The notes under the pieces: model-generated | Told to the model about the DNA's origin: nothing | Databases searched by the model: none | The model's input: the letters and a program-made list of their open reading frames with translations, nothing else | DNA from: Mesostigma viride | Taxonomy: Eukaryota; Streptophyta; Mesostigmatophyceae; Mesostigmatales; Mesostigmataceae | Direction: 5' to 3' | Assembly (NCBI GenBank): GCA_009746045.1 | Contig: RPFO01000038.1 | Span: 712,607 to 776,606 of the forward strand | Length of the DNA: 64,000 nt | In this document: piece by piece, positions 30,674 through 42,360 of the stretch | Layout of the letters: every line of letters starts with the position of its first letter | Numbering within the stretch: position 1 is the first letter of the stretch | Position numbers and translations under genes: made by a program

Positions 30674-31485
30674 TCACAGGCTATACCAATCTCCATTCAG
30701 GCCATCCTTGCCCTTGGGTCCACACATGGGAAACTGCTCCACCATGTGGGCCAACCCTGGCCAGTTCCTGCTGACCTGCAGCACCACGCAAGTCTCAGCA
30801 GCCCCTGCCACCATCTGGGCAGCACAGCGAAGGCATGCCCCTGGATAGGAGAGGAGCATCACAGACTGACTCTCAGGGTCCATCACCCAAGTAGAGGACG
30901 TCTTGTGCCTGCTCACCCATGACCTGTACGCCCACCAGAACTGGAGAAAGGTCTTGACCACTGACCACTTAGCACCTATCAGAGGCACCAGCACCCTTAG
31001 TGGCGTCAGACGCACCTTGGGTTCCACAGTGTACTTGGGCAACCCTGGATTGCAAAAGAGGTTAGAAGTCTCCAAAGGAAAACACCTTCTGGCAGAGCTG
31101 GAGGAAGAAGGAACCAAATCAAAGTCACCCTTCTGAACTGAAGACTCCAACAGCTCCATGTAAGAAGCCTCTCCCATACTCACTGGCTGCAACTGAGTAA
31201 ATGCCTCCTTCAAGGCCTCAGGTAAGGCTGCCAGCATGTCCTGCCCCTCAGCAGCCTCATGTCAATCTCAGGTCCTGGTGACAATGCATACATCCTATGC
31301 AGCAGATGAGCCACAAAAGGGGAGCCACTCTCATACAGGCTTGTGTGCAGCTGAGATAGGACCTCCTCCACATAGCCTTCAGAGCTCACCTCCCCCTCCT
31401 CTCTGTTGAGTGCAGCCAACGCCTTGGCCAAAGTCTCATAGTGGTCACAGGGGCCCGTGCACTTCCTATGATCCACATAGGCCAC
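30674..31485 (-). CDS. ORF of unknown function near the 3' end of the LTR element
   Basis: Two frames (31485-31210 and 31237-30674) connect if one G is missing from the GGGG run near 31243, giving about 270 residues. The N-terminal part is acidic/helical (CTGPCDHYETLAKALAALN), the C-terminal part Cys/Trp-rich (FLQFWWAYRSWVSRHKT, GACLRCAAQMVAGAAETC). No gag, protease, RT, RNase H or integrase motif is visible. It lies between the weak RT remnant and the polypurine tract, where some elements carry an extra gene. Confidence 0.4.
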
Positions 31486-34400
31486 TCAGCAGCACCAAGG
31501 TAGAAACCTCCAGGTATATACTATTGGTCTGGTACAAGAAGGCGTGCAGGACATGAACCACGTGTCTTAATCATACCAGGAATCAAGCCCTAGGTGAACA
31601 ACTCCATATGTCGAGGGTACAACACAGAAGTCACTCTCCATGTGCCATCCAAGCTCAGATCCCCTCAACCATCCTCAGAAACTGGTCACCAAAATCTGGA
31701 TGTCATCTCAGCTCAGTCCAACCAAACTCCCACCAGAGTCCATCCCACTCAACTCAGATCCCCGTCGGATTCAATGAGTCCACATGTATCCAAGAAGGAG
31801 TAAACAGGATCAAGGCACCTAAGCCAAACAAGGCGAGGCCACTCCATATTCTGGGACACCACCCTCCCTCAGCTATGAGTCCACGGGTGAAAGACAAGCC
31901 TGACATTCCCAGGGATAACGGTTCATCCACAGGGATCCATGCCACCAAATACTGACAACTCTCACTGCTTGATCAGGGCAGGAAGCCGAGTGTCATGTAG
32001 CCAGGCTAACCCTCTATACAGCGAACCCCACAAAACTAAATGGGCTGCCAGGGTCCAAGGCTTATCAAAGCTAGTCACCACTGCACACCCAAAGATTCCA
32101 GCCCTTCTCAAGGGAAGAGGTAGTCAGGGACAGATGCTGTATCACCACAACAAAGAGTGGCAGGTAACAGAGCCATAATAAATCCCCAATCCATCCCAAC
32201 TGGGGACCTCCCTCAGATCACCAACAGGTCATAGCAGGCTGGATGGATTCCAAGAATGCTCAATCCTAACACAGGGGCTGGTGTGAGCTTCTGCTGCAGC
32301 AAGTCAAAGGCTTGCTGACACCCGTCAGTCCACGCAAACTGGAACGTGGAAACGTCAACAGCGCCCCAGGTGGAAGTGCAGTCACCAAGAGGCAGGAGCA
32401 ATCCAGCAGGAAGTCGCCAACAGGGTCGCCTCAGGAAGAGCAAGGGTATCTCAGAAGTACACCCATGATGAAGAGAGGCCGTGGACAGGGTTGTCACCAG
32501 TGGGTACCCGTCAGCAGGTTGGGGAGATGCCACAAGGCACAGCCAAAATAGCCCACCGATATGGCCAGCGAAATCAGGATACCACATAGTCAGGGATCTA
32601 TGAGGTGAGCCCGACAGGATGAACTGAAATCCCAGGGTGAATCCACGCTATGATCCTCACAGATCTCCTCCCCACCAGAACAAAATTCCCCCCCTCCAGT
32701 CGCACCAAAGGAGTGAGAGTGAGGTAAAGCCACATCTCCTTAGTAGCTAGTACACTCAAACCCATAGCCAGTGGCCTATGATAATCACAAGGCACACTAT
32801 TTCTCCATAAGATGCCTGGGAAAACCATCCACAGCCTTGAGAGGGATAGAAGAAGATCAGTAATGCCTCACCAGCATTATGAACGGTATGCCCCAACTTG
32901 TAAATCGTAGCACACGCTACCCCCATGCAAGGGTTAGATGCAGCCCAATCCCCTGCACGCCCTGCTCCCCACACAAATCCCCCTCAGCATAACTGGTAAA
33001 CTGGAGACTACCAGCACGCCTAATAATTCCACCCCTCTGCGTAGAATAAGCTGTAATAATCCTGGTATCAGCTTCCCAAGATTGACAGCATGACCTAGCA
33101 GGAACAAACGCCATGGGATACGCATGAAGACAGAGGCCCAGCCAACCAGAGAAGGGTGGGGGAGGCAAGTCTCTCAGCCCACTAAACCACTGGTGGCCTG
33201 CAGGGTCGCTCTATTAAGACGTCCTATGCACCTCATGACTAAAGATGTGGTGGGAACTACAGCAAAGTGTCCAAGACAGAGTTGCATATACAAGGCAGCT
33301 TGAGAGCAGACTGAAAGCAATCACCAATCAGCCAACTGATGTGCCCAAGCTTGGCAGGGCCCCAGCAACAACATCACTCCCCGCAACCATCCAGGTTGCA
33401 CTACCATGCAAGGTAATGTGGGCATTAGGATCGAAGGAGCCCAAGACAAGGTTGCACAAGTAGGGCAGCGTAAGGGTATGCTGGATGAGGCCATCAGTCA
33501 TCAAACAGATACACCCTCAGCGTGGCAGGGCCCTAGCAAGTAAACTGAACTATGTCCCCCCTAGTCAAAGCATGGAAAGTAGTATCCATGTCCGTGGACC
33601 ACGTAGACTGCCAAATGGTATTAATGTCAGTGTACCACGGATACTGATGCACATGAGGCAGGTTGTAAGGGTGGTAGAGGGCTGAATGGGTCCCCCAACT
33701 AACCCACACCTCTAAGCTCATGTGAGGCCCCGCCCAGCACCAAGTAGTCCAACGCCTCAATTAAGAGTCAACGGAGTGGGCACCATTGTCATCACTGTCA
33801 TGCCAAAGATTCCAGCCGGCCCCACAGTTGTGGCTCCGTTGATCCCGCCCATCATCCAACCCACAAGGACATCCTACATGCAAACATGATGCCAGACCCC
33901 CCCTGCAAGCAGTCCCATTCATACAACCATCATGCTGTGCAAGCAATCAGCTCAAGGGCGGATGGTGTACTATCAAGACAACAAGCCATCCTGGCACCAT
34001 GCAAGCAAGAATAAGTCCATAGCAGGGCAAAGCAATTAGGGTAGGAGGTTACTCATCTGCACACGGCTGGCTTGATGTCCACCAGCAGGCAGGACCCAAC
34101 ACAGCGTCAGGAGCAGGCACCAGCATTACAGATACGCGTCACTTGGGCGTCCCCAAGTCACCAGAGTCGCCAGCGGCCACCATGCAGTGCTTGATGAAGT
34201 CTCCACCATTGAGTGCTTGCAGTCGCCACCATGAGTGCTTGCAGTCACCACCAACAGCACTAGTCCACCACCAGGATACTCTCCAACGTAGCCTCCATGC
34301 ACCATGCCCGCCAGAGACATGTTCCCAATCCCCCACTGGCCTCAAGCCCCCAATAGGCTACTGCCACCACGCCCAATCAGCGTTGGACCACCCCCACATG

Positions 34401-36097
34401 TGGGTATCCAACACAGCTGTTGCCTGACTGGACAACCAAGACTAGCTGCTTGCGCCGATCACGCTATGGGGAAATGACTAAGCTGCTTTAAGGAGGCCTG
34501 GGATGGACACCAATGAGCCTGGCTCCAGAAGCTGCTTGAAAGAAGGACCACATACTGTCAACTGCCCGGACTAAACGTCAATCAGGCTGCAGGAAGGAGC
34601 CAGCACTCTTCACTATGGCACTCAGAAAAACTGCCTAGTAGGCAAGCCACAGACTGCCAACCTATTAAGATAGCAGACTCGAACAGGGCTACTACCAAGT
34701 GCCAGGTAGCCAGAACTCCTAAGCCGGAGGAGCACAAGGGCCTGAGATGGTCCAACAGCCAGCAGAATTGCCCAAAAGTCGAAAAAATGGGCCTAAAAAC
34801 GCCTTGACCAGTGTCAAAAATTCTGATCTAGCTGAGAACTATATCAGATATATTCACAGATAAGAACTATGACAGCAGCCCTGGTGTCCATACTTGCTGT
34901 CCTAGTGCACCTCCTAGGCCCAACAGGGACCATCTGCTAACAAGCAGTGGTAACCATCATGTCCTGGGAGAAGTAAATGCGTGGCCACAATGGTCTGGCG
35001 CAGGTAAGGGCCCCACTGGCAAGTGACCCACACCCTACTTGTAAAGGGACGTTGTCAAGCAAGTGGTCCACCCCCTCTGGGAACATGTGTCAAAGGACAC
35101 CGTCTATAGCAAGTGGGCAACCCATGCAAGAGACACCTGGCAACTCATGGGTGCACGTGTGATACCCTCTAGGGGACAACCCACTGCAGGTATCCCGATG
35201 TCCCCATATGCCTCCATGATAGCATCTGGCACCCCTTTGGCAGACCTGGGATATCCACTCCCCCGCAGAAATTTTCTCAGGGTAACTAGACACAGCTGTC
35301 CAAGTATGATAGTGGAAACCCCATAAATGCTGTTGTTCTGCCCTGGCATGTGTGATGCCGTCTGGAAATTACATTGCAGACATCCAGGATGTCCACTCCC
35401 CCGCAAAAAATTGCTCAGGGTAACCAGACGTAGCTGCCACCAATCTGGACAACTCCTAGGGAGCTCGCCCTACCCATAGTACCATGATGATAGTGGGAAC
35501 AACACAAATGCCGTTGTTCTCCTCCCCACCAAAACCAAACCACCATACACGTGGGAGGAACCAAAGCTCAACCTAGAACGCCTCCACTGTCATGATGCTC
35601 AACAAGAAAAGGAAGAGTTTCCCCCACAACTGAAACAAATGTTTGGCGACGCGTGAATTAAGGACGTGCCACAGTCCTTAAACAGCAAGGGTAGGCTGCC
35701 CATGCACCGAAGAAAAGGATCCTAAAAGATTGTCAAGTGAGTGCAAAAGGAACCTTACGTAAAAAGGGCAGCCATGAATCCCTACTGTCCGCTCATCCGG
35801 AGCCACCCTCAAAAGACACGAGGTGTAACCTGAGCCACACCGTAAAAATGTCGTCAAAGAAAAGCAGCACCGGGAAAAAAACAACCTTAGACGGCGACGT
35901 CGTCAGGCGGTCGCGGTGGTGGTCGTGCGTGCAGCCGCAACCCGGAAACCGGGTGATAGGTGCCGTCGGCAGCAACAGTGCGTCGGCTCAGCCATAACCC
36001 GTAGCGCCATGTCAGCCTGGCCGAAAACAGAGCCTGCAGGGAAAAAAGACAGCTCCTAGCAGGATTCTGGAGCCGGACCTGCTGAGCTACTGGGCCA
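31486..36097. other. degenerate interior of the LTR element
   Basis: Apart from the RT remnant there are only short frames. Approximate tandem duplications of about 190 bp are visible: around 33310-33550 (shared GGCAGGGCC-CAGCAA words) and 35180-35500 (shared ATATCCACTCCCCCGCA and CTCAGGGTAACTAGAC-type words). The interior thus grew partly by local duplication. No complete gene is seen. Confidence 0.4.
32213..32587 (-). pseudogene. gypsy-like RT/RNase H junction remnant
   Basis: The frame contains FAWTDGCQQAFDLLQQKLT followed by PAPVLGL, the junction between RT and RNase H in Ty3/gypsy elements. The rest of RT and RNase H is not recognisable on either side. It suggests a gypsy ancestry for the surrounding LTR element despite its copia-like PBS and PPT. 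Confidence 0.5.
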
Positions 36098-36713
36098 GTT
36101 AACGTAAAGGATTTACGTTAGATGGATAGAGATTGTTACGCTCTTTCCAACGGCACCTTGAACGCCTCATTTGGTTAAGGAACGTAAAAGTTATGACGTT
36201 TCCTAGGCTGTGCCGACAGTACCCGGCGCGCCACTGTGGGCGCGTACGGACACAGGATGTACAAGTGTCACTTTGATAGTCCGCAGGACGTTGACAGGAC
36301 TTGTACAGGACTTGATGGTCAATTGATAGGTAGGCGCACTGTAGCGCGCCAGGACCTATGAGACAATTGATGCTGACTAGTGTACGGATAGGTCCACAGG
36401 ACTAGCCGTATGGACAATTGATAGATCTGCGCGCCAAAGGCGTGCCAGAGTCTGTGTAATCAATTGATTGACAGTTCAGCTGTGACAGTGCAGCTGAATA
36501 CTTGGACGCGTCCCTAGTAAGCTATATGAGTGACTTGGTCACACCGGGACGCTAGTTCTTGCGTGCACGTTCTCTTGGCACTGCGACCCTGTCGTCTGTG
36601 CTGCGTGCAGTCTTGGAAGTGACGTGACTTACGTCTGTGTTTCCTGATTGTTAATAAAGGCAACTTCCTGCAAGAACCATGGCGGAATTCGTGGCATTCT
36701 TACCCTCACAACT
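36098..36713 (+). repeat. 5' LTR of the Copia-type element
   Basis: The 616-bp LTR begins with a small inverted repeat (ACGTAAAGGATTTACGT). It contains several CAATTGAT words and an AATAAAGG signal near its end (about 36652-36660), consistent with a polyadenylation site inside the LTR. Confidence 0.85.
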
Positions 36714-36737
36714 CGTATTACACGCTCTGTCAAAAAG

Positions 36738-37448
36738 ATGCCAAATTCGGAAGAATTTCGGATTCCGGACGATGAGGAAATAGCCGCTCCGCCGGCTGGT
36801 TCTTCGTCAAGACCAACTGTGCCGTCGTGGCAACAATTGCTCGACGAAGTTACAGTTTCGCTCGACGAGCTTCATCGTCAGCAGCGTGCAGCTCACGCAT
36901 TGCTCGGGGATAACCCCGAGGACCCCGATTTGCCAGCACTGGTGCCGGCAATCCGCAACCTGTTGGACCAGATTCGAAACATTTTATCGACATTTACGGT
37001 CCAGGTGCGGGGAGGTTTGCGGTCGGTGACCGAAGTCACGACTGCCATTGAGGAGTTGGACAACGTCCTCTCTTCACTCACCGGTTACCAGAGAAACCTG
37101 CAAAACTGGGCATCGCTTCGCACGGGGGGCGCGCCGGCGGTGTCAACAAATTTGTTTCAGGATCTCGCGCTGTTATCGCTGCTCACTCGCGGCGTACGCA
37201 GTCGCGAGCGCCAGGTTTTAATTAACCTGGTGGCATTTCTCGCCTCTGTGCGAGAGTGGATTCCCGCGGGGTGGGAATTATTGACGATCTTTACACATCC
37301 TCTGCGCCTCGTCGCGCGTCGGCGCGTCGCAACTTACGCGGCGGGGAGCACGCCGGTTTTAATTCATACCGGTGCAGGTCCGGAGCTGGATATGGAGGAT
37401 CGTGAGTTCGTATACACGTACTGCGACTTCAGGGGCCTTGACTACTAG
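36738..37448 (+). CDS. accessory ORF upstream of gag, unknown function
   Basis: A 236-residue frame starts at ATG 36738, 24 bases after the LTR. It is acidic at the N terminus, then strongly helical with heptad-like leucines (QQLLDEVTVSLDELHRQQ, NLLDQIRNILSTF, VTTAIEELDNVLSSL), then hydrophobic (LVAFLASVREWIPAGWELL). It has no zinc knuckle or enzyme motif. The intact frame in a young element suggests it is used. It may be a gag-like structural or chaperone protein; the family is not recognised. Confidence 0.55.
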   Translation: MPNSEEFRIPDDEEIAAPPAGSSSRPTVPSWQQLLDEVTVSLDELHRQQRAAHALLGDNPEDPDLPALVPAIRNLLDQIRNILSTFTVQVRGGLRSVTEVTTAIEELDNVLSSLTGYQRNLQNWASLRTGGAPAVSTNLFQDLALLSLLTRGVRSRERQVLINLVAFLASVREWIPAGWELLTIFTHPLRLVARRRVATYAAGSTPVLIHTGAGPELDMEDREFVYTYCDFRGLDY

Positions 37449-37618
37449 TCGGCCTAATTTTCTTCTGCAGTACTTGTCGACATTTTTTTTGTCGAATTTC
37501 GGCGGCAATTCGCGGGGGCGGCAGCGACACCGGCGCAGGCGGCAGAGGCGACACAAAAATTTTGTACATATTTTCTGCTGCTTCGTTAAGGTGTTCTTTG
37601 AATAGCTGGTAGTGCAGG

Positions 37619-38733
37619 ATGGCTGAGGGACGCCGTAGCAAGGGTCCAGCCAGTGGGAATAATAATGGGGGTGCTGGTAGTGGAACCGCTCACGTAGATG
37701 ACGTGGGGCTTACCGGAGAGATTACCAACCTTCCTCACAATAATAATAATGCACAAGCTATTCATGGCTTTGATCTTACCACACAGGGTCTTTTAATTGT
37801 CAATCAGTTGCAGCCTGTAACCTCAGACTCCAAGCCTAAGCAGGCTGAAGAGTTTGTGGAGGGATTGGAAGGGTTCCCTAGCTTGTACGGTGGTACAAAT
37901 TACTATCAAATCTGGATAGGCAGTAGCACTTTTGGCAAGTGTACTGACCAGATTAAGGACCTAACCAGGGAGTGCAAAAAGGCCAATAAGGCCTGGGCAC
38001 TGTACGTGGCTGAGCTGAAGGAGCTGCTGGAGGACCAGAGGAAGAAGTGGGCATCCATTGGCAGGACAAGTACCAAGGGTGGGAGGTCAAGGGGGACCTG
38101 ATCCAGAACTTTCTCAACTATTGTAAGATGGTTGAGGAGGGCAGGGCTCACGGCTTTAATGTCGCTGATAACATAGCCCTAACCAACTGGCTCAAGGTTT
38201 CTGGGCTGGATAAGGCGACACGTGGCTCCTTAAAAGTCATGTGTGCCCCACACTCTACCCTGAAGGCCTACAAGGTCATAATCAAACAAGCACTCGAGGC
38301 AGAGGAGCTGTTTGAGGGTGGAGTGCCAGCAGTGAAGGCTACCCAGGCAGGCGGGCGTACCCAGGGTGGCTCCAAGACGTCTGAGGCTGACCGAAGCCAA
38401 GGAGGGCGTAGGGGCAACCATCACAAGCGCAAGGGAGATCATTCACCTGATTCTGACAGGAGGTCACACTCCAAGTCGGTGTTCAGGCGGGTGGGTGGTC
38501 AGCCCAAGCAGGGCAACGCGTCTGACAATGGGGGCAGTGGCCAGGGCAAGTCCAAGATACAATGCTACCTGTGCAAGGGGTGGGGGCACATCAAGAAGGA
38601 GTGTCCCAGCTTCAAGAAGTCCCAGGGCCAGGGCAGCAACAAGAATAACAACAACAACAAGAAGAACAACAACAAGTCCCAGGCAGGCCAGCCTTCAAAG
38701 GGCAGTCAGCAAGAAGACAACAAGGAGCAGTGA
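37619..38733 (+). CDS. Copia Gag with CCHC zinc knuckle, one frameshift
   Basis: Two frames (37619-38101 and 38047-38733) belong to one Gag protein of about 371 residues; one G lost from the run near 38047-38050 explains the break. The zinc knuckle CYLCKGWGHIKKEC (C-x2-C-x4-H-x4-C) lies near the C terminus and would bind the element RNA. It is followed by an Asn/Lys-rich tail. The N-terminal part begins MAEGRRSKGPASGNNN. Gag would package the RNA in virus-like particles. Pol lies in a separate frame downstream (38875). Confidence 0.8.
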
Positions 38734-38874
38734 CTGTCTGAGGCAACCCCTACACACCTTAATTCACCCAAGGGGGAGGCCAGGTGCTCCAATGCAGATT
38801 TTATATCTGGGCAACAAGAGGGTGATCTCCAGGTTCAGTGTGGCCCCAGGTCACCTGGAGAGGTACAGGTTCCT

Positions 38875-41800
38875 ATGAAGACGTCCTTGACAGCTGATGC
38901 AGCTGTAAGTATGTCTGACCCTATGCATCCTCGTGCTGGGCACGAGGGTGGACCTCTCATTTTGAGAGAAACCAATGTACAACCACAGAGGGGTGTGAAG
39001 GCCTCTGGTGGTATGCATGTGGTCCCTGCTGGCGGTCCAGGTGTTGGGCATGAGCAGGGTGACTCAGGCTCTGAGTCAGAACAGGATGGAAGTCAGCATG
39101 GTGATGCTGGACAACCTGACAGCACAGTCCTGACTGTGCCAGGGACTGCTTCCTCTGTGTACCAGGAGTTGGGTGCCCGAATCCACAACATGTTTGGGCA
39201 TGCCACTTCTCTGTCAAACAACTTTGCCTTCCGTATGGGCAGGGCACCCCTTCTTAAGGCGTGTCAGCAAGCTGCCTCACGGTGTAAGTGCCAGTTGTCC
39301 TCCAACAAGCCCAGGAAATCACATGCCAAAGCTCTACCTCAGAGCATTGGTGATCTGCAGTGTGATATCCAACACATCAGGGGCATGCAACTGTTGGTGT
39401 GCGTGGACAGGTACACGAAATACAAGGTGCTGGAGCATTTACCTTCTATGAAGAACAGGTACTTGCTGGCTGCCCTGCAGAATGTAAGAGCCAAGTTTCC
39501 TACCACAAGGATCCAGGTGGACATGCAGTTTCAGCATCTCAAGGGTGATCCTACCCTTCCTGAGTTGCTGGTTACACCTAGGGAGGCTCATGGGCAGCAG
39601 GGTGCTATCGAGAGGGCAATCCAGGAGGTCAAGAAATTGATCATCTCTGAAGACTGGGTACCCTTGTCTGCACCTGCACTTGTCAGGAGTGCATGGCTGA
39701 GGAACGTGGAGCAGCAGCTGAACAGCAGGGTTAACTTCTACTATGATGGAGTTGCTGTCAGCCCAATGGGTCTATATCATGGCCTGTGCCCACCACATGT
39801 GCTGGAGGGCTGGAAACATGCTGCACATGTCACCTTTGCCAAGCTGAGGGAGAAGGACCGGGGTTGGAAGATGCTGGAGCCACAAGTGGGTCAGAAGGTC
39901 CTAGCTTGGAAGGAACCTAGCCTTTATGGCAAACGTGGTAGCTGGAGTCCTGGGGTGGTTACCCAGGTTGATGAAGCTAGCCACGCATGCTTGGTCAGCA
40001 TGGAGGACGAACCAAAGCATGTACACCGGCTGAGTTGGTCATATGTCAAGCCTAACCTGATGAATGAGGGCAGTCAGGCACAAGGCTCACAGGATCTGCA
40101 GGATTTTCAGGTCCCAGGTGACATCACTGACGCAACGACCACATCTGTTGCAGGGGAATCTGTCAGCCCTGGCCAGGTTGCAGAGGTACTTGTTGAACAG
40201 GCTGCAAGGTCAACAGCTGGGGAGTCAACTGTCAAGCCCAAGGCACTAACCAAGCCCAGGGGGACAAGTTTGGCTGGATTGATTGGGGCTCTACAAAGGG
40301 CCAAGAAGCAGCCCAAGGTAGCCAAGCTCAGGTGGCATGGCAATCTGGGGCTGGACACTGCCTTAGAGGTAGACACTAATTCTCAGGTCTCCATTATTGG
40401 GACCAGGGCTGCAGCAGGGTACAGCATGTCTGAACCCAGCTATCAGTTTGTGTCTGACTTCAGTGGCGGGGTACACGTGAAGGTACTGGGTGAGGTATTC
40501 ATTCCTATCCTTGGACAGGACACTGCTTTTTGTGTCTTGGAGGGCTATCAAGGACCTGCTCTTCTGGGGCAGAATTTCCTATGCCAGGATGGGGTAGTGA
40601 TCACGTCCTCTCTCCTGACTAAGGAAGGGGCTGGTCAGGTCCCACTGATTAATTTCAGGACCACTCACCTATCACGTGCAGTAACCAGGACGGTTAAGCG
40701 TGTGCAAGTGTGCCAGGGGCAGGAGCCCTTGGTTGATGACCTCATACTGCCAGCTGCTAGTCATCCAAGCAGTTTGGGCATTGGTCCTCACTCACTTGCT
40801 GGACACAGCCCTATCAACTACCAAGGCCTGGTGAAGCTCATGTCCTCTCCCATTATGTGTCCCCAGGTCACACTGGGTCTGATTAAATCTGGGGAGGACT
40901 GGATCTCCAAGAAATGCGTGGAACCTGTCAATGACCTGCCTCCTGCACGACGTCTACTCAAGCTCAAGTTTGTCATCAAGATGAAGGAGGTGGACGGGGT
41001 CAAGGTACCACATGTCAGGCCAGTGCTGAATGAGTTCAAGGGTACTGGTGAGTGCACTGCTGAGGAGTTGTATACCCCTGGCATGCTGCATGATACTTGG
41101 AGGCTGCTGCTGTGTGTCTTTCTAGGCCTTCTCAACAAGGGCTTGGACTATGGCTCAGTGGTGATAGACTTCAAGAGGGCATTTCTGGAGGGTGATGCAG
41201 ATGTGGCACAGGAAAAGTGGGAGGGCAAGACGCCTTTCTATGTTAGGGTGCCTGCTGTATGGAAAAGGGACATCCACACGGAGTTCCTTAAAATCCTCAA
41301 GGGCCTGGAGGGCCTGAGGTCAAGTCCAATAATCTGGAGGGAGACTCTCAACCGTTTCCTGAAGGAGCATTGCAACTTGAAGGTCTCTCCTGTAGACCCC
41401 TGTCTGTTTCTGGGGCAATGGGAAGGCCTGCCAGTGTATGCTTCGCTGCACGGGGATGACCTACATCTGATAGCTCCCACGTCGTGGCTTAAGGAGCTGA
41501 TCTCCATCATTAAGTCCAAGTTTCCTCTGGGTAGGGAGCAATGGCAGGTGGAGAATGAGCCTCTGCTGTTTGTGGGCATGGAGGCCACACTGGTGAAGAA
41601 GGGAGGGGAGTGGCGTATGCTGCTGGTGGGGGGCAATGACTATCAAGAGACCCTCATTAGCAAGCTTCCTCCAACCATCACACAGGCACTGTGTCCCATG
41701 GTGAGGGGCATGGTTGCTTGGGTGGCAGGCATTTCCAGGCCAGACCTTATGGTCATAGCCAGGTTGCCTGATGACATGCTGGTGGAGCTAGGGTCTGCCA

Positions 41801-42360
41801 AGGTGGCTGATCAGGTCAGGGCTTCATCTGGCATTCTGTTGTCTGCAGTGGATTTATCACAACCCATTTGCATGGAGCTGTATGTGGATAGCTCAATGGA
41901 CAGCAGGCAGGTCTCCAAGGTCAGGGGCAGGGCTGCAGGGCTCTTTGTGCTCAGACAGGAAGGCCTGGGGAGTTTGGTGAGCTGGTTTAGTCGCCTGCAC
42001 AAACGGGTGGCTGTCAGCAGTGATGTGGCAGAATGCAGGGCTATTTGTGAAGGCATTCACACAAGCCTTTATCTGAAGGAGTTGCTTCATCAGATGACTT
42101 CTAACACTCCTTGGCCACTTCAGGTTACCACTCTTCTAAAAACAGACTCCATGGGGATGGTGCAGTTTGTGCACAGGCAGATGGCCAGAAGTAGGGACTT
42201 GGATTATCTCCTTCTTAAGGAGTTGTCCTCCTTGGCCAATATTGAGCATATCCCTGGGGTTGACAATCCTGCTGATGCTTTGACCAAGCTAGTGCAGAAG
42301 GCAGCAGTGCAATACAAGGTTCTTCAGTCTCTGATGGACCCATCTCAGCAAGCTGTCTAA
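38875..42360 (+). CDS. Copia Pol: integrase, retropepsin-like segment, RT, RNase H
   Basis: This protein has 1161 residues and is intact. Integrase lies at about residues 95-270: HNMFGHATSL with CQQAASRCKC (zinc-binding), LQCDIQH and QVDMQFQ (acids) and GQQGAIERAIQEVKK (Glu). A retropepsin-like segment follows at about 495-590 (LEVDTNSQVSIIG, later GPALLGQNFL). RT lies at about 680-900 (VIDFKRAFLEGD, SLHGDDLHL as the catalytic box). RNase H ends the protein (ELYVDSSMDSRQ, HIPGVDNPADALTK). Integrase before RT defines Copia. A protease after integrase is unusual, and the catalytic triplet is DTN rather than DTG. RT has HGDD in place of the usual YVDD. Confidence 0.85.
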   Translation: MKTSLTADAAVSMSDPMHPRAGHEGGPLILRETNVQPQRGVKASGGMHVVPAGGPGVGHEQGDSGSESEQDGSQHGDAGQPDSTVLTVPGTASSVYQELGARIHNMFGHATSLSNNFAFRMGRAPLLKACQQAASRCKCQLSSNKPRKSHAKALPQSIGDLQCDIQHIRGMQLLVCVDRYTKYKVLEHLPSMKNRYLLAALQNVRAKFPTTRIQVDMQFQHLKGDPTLPELLVTPREAHGQQGAIERAIQEVKKLIISEDWVPLSAPALVRSAWLRNVEQQLNSRVNFYYDGVAVSPMGLYHGLCPPHVLEGWKHAAHVTFAKLREKDRGWKMLEPQVGQKVLAWKEPSLYGKRGSWSPGVVTQVDEASHACLVSMEDEPKHVHRLSWSYVKPNLMNEGSQAQGSQDLQDFQVPGDITDATTTSVAGESVSPGQVAEVLVEQAARSTAGESTVKPKALTKPRGTSLAGLIGALQRAKKQPKVAKLRWHGNLGLDTALEVDTNSQVSIIGTRAAAGYSMSEPSYQFVSDFSGGVHVKVLGEVFIPILGQDTAFCVLEGYQGPALLGQNFLCQDGVVITSSLLTKEGAGQVPLINFRTTHLSRAVTRTVKRVQVCQGQEPLVDDLILPAASHPSSLGIGPHSLAGHSPINYQGLVKLMSSPIMCPQVTLGLIKSGEDWISKKCVEPVNDLPPARRLLKLKFVIKMKEVDGVKVPHVRPVLNEFKGTGECTAEELYTPGMLHDTWRLLLCVFLGLLNKGLDYGSVVIDFKRAFLEGDADVAQEKWEGKTPFYVRVPAVWKRDIHTEFLKILKGLEGLRSSPIIWRETLNRFLKEHCNLKVSPVDPCLFLGQWEGLPVYASLHGDDLHLIAPTSWLKELISIIKSKFPLGREQWQVENEPLLFVGMEATLVKKGGEWRMLLVGGNDYQETLISKLPPTITQALCPMVRGMVAWVAGISRPDLMVIARLPDDMLVELGSAKVADQVRASSGILLSAVDLSQPICMELYVDSSMDSRQVSKVRGRAAGLFVLRQEGLGSLVSWFSRLHKRVAVSSDVAECRAICEGIHTSLYLKELLHQMTSNTPWPLQVTTLLKTDSMGMVQFVHRQMARSRDLDYLLLKELSSLANIEHIPGVDNPADALTKLVQKAAVQYKVLQSLMDPSQQAV

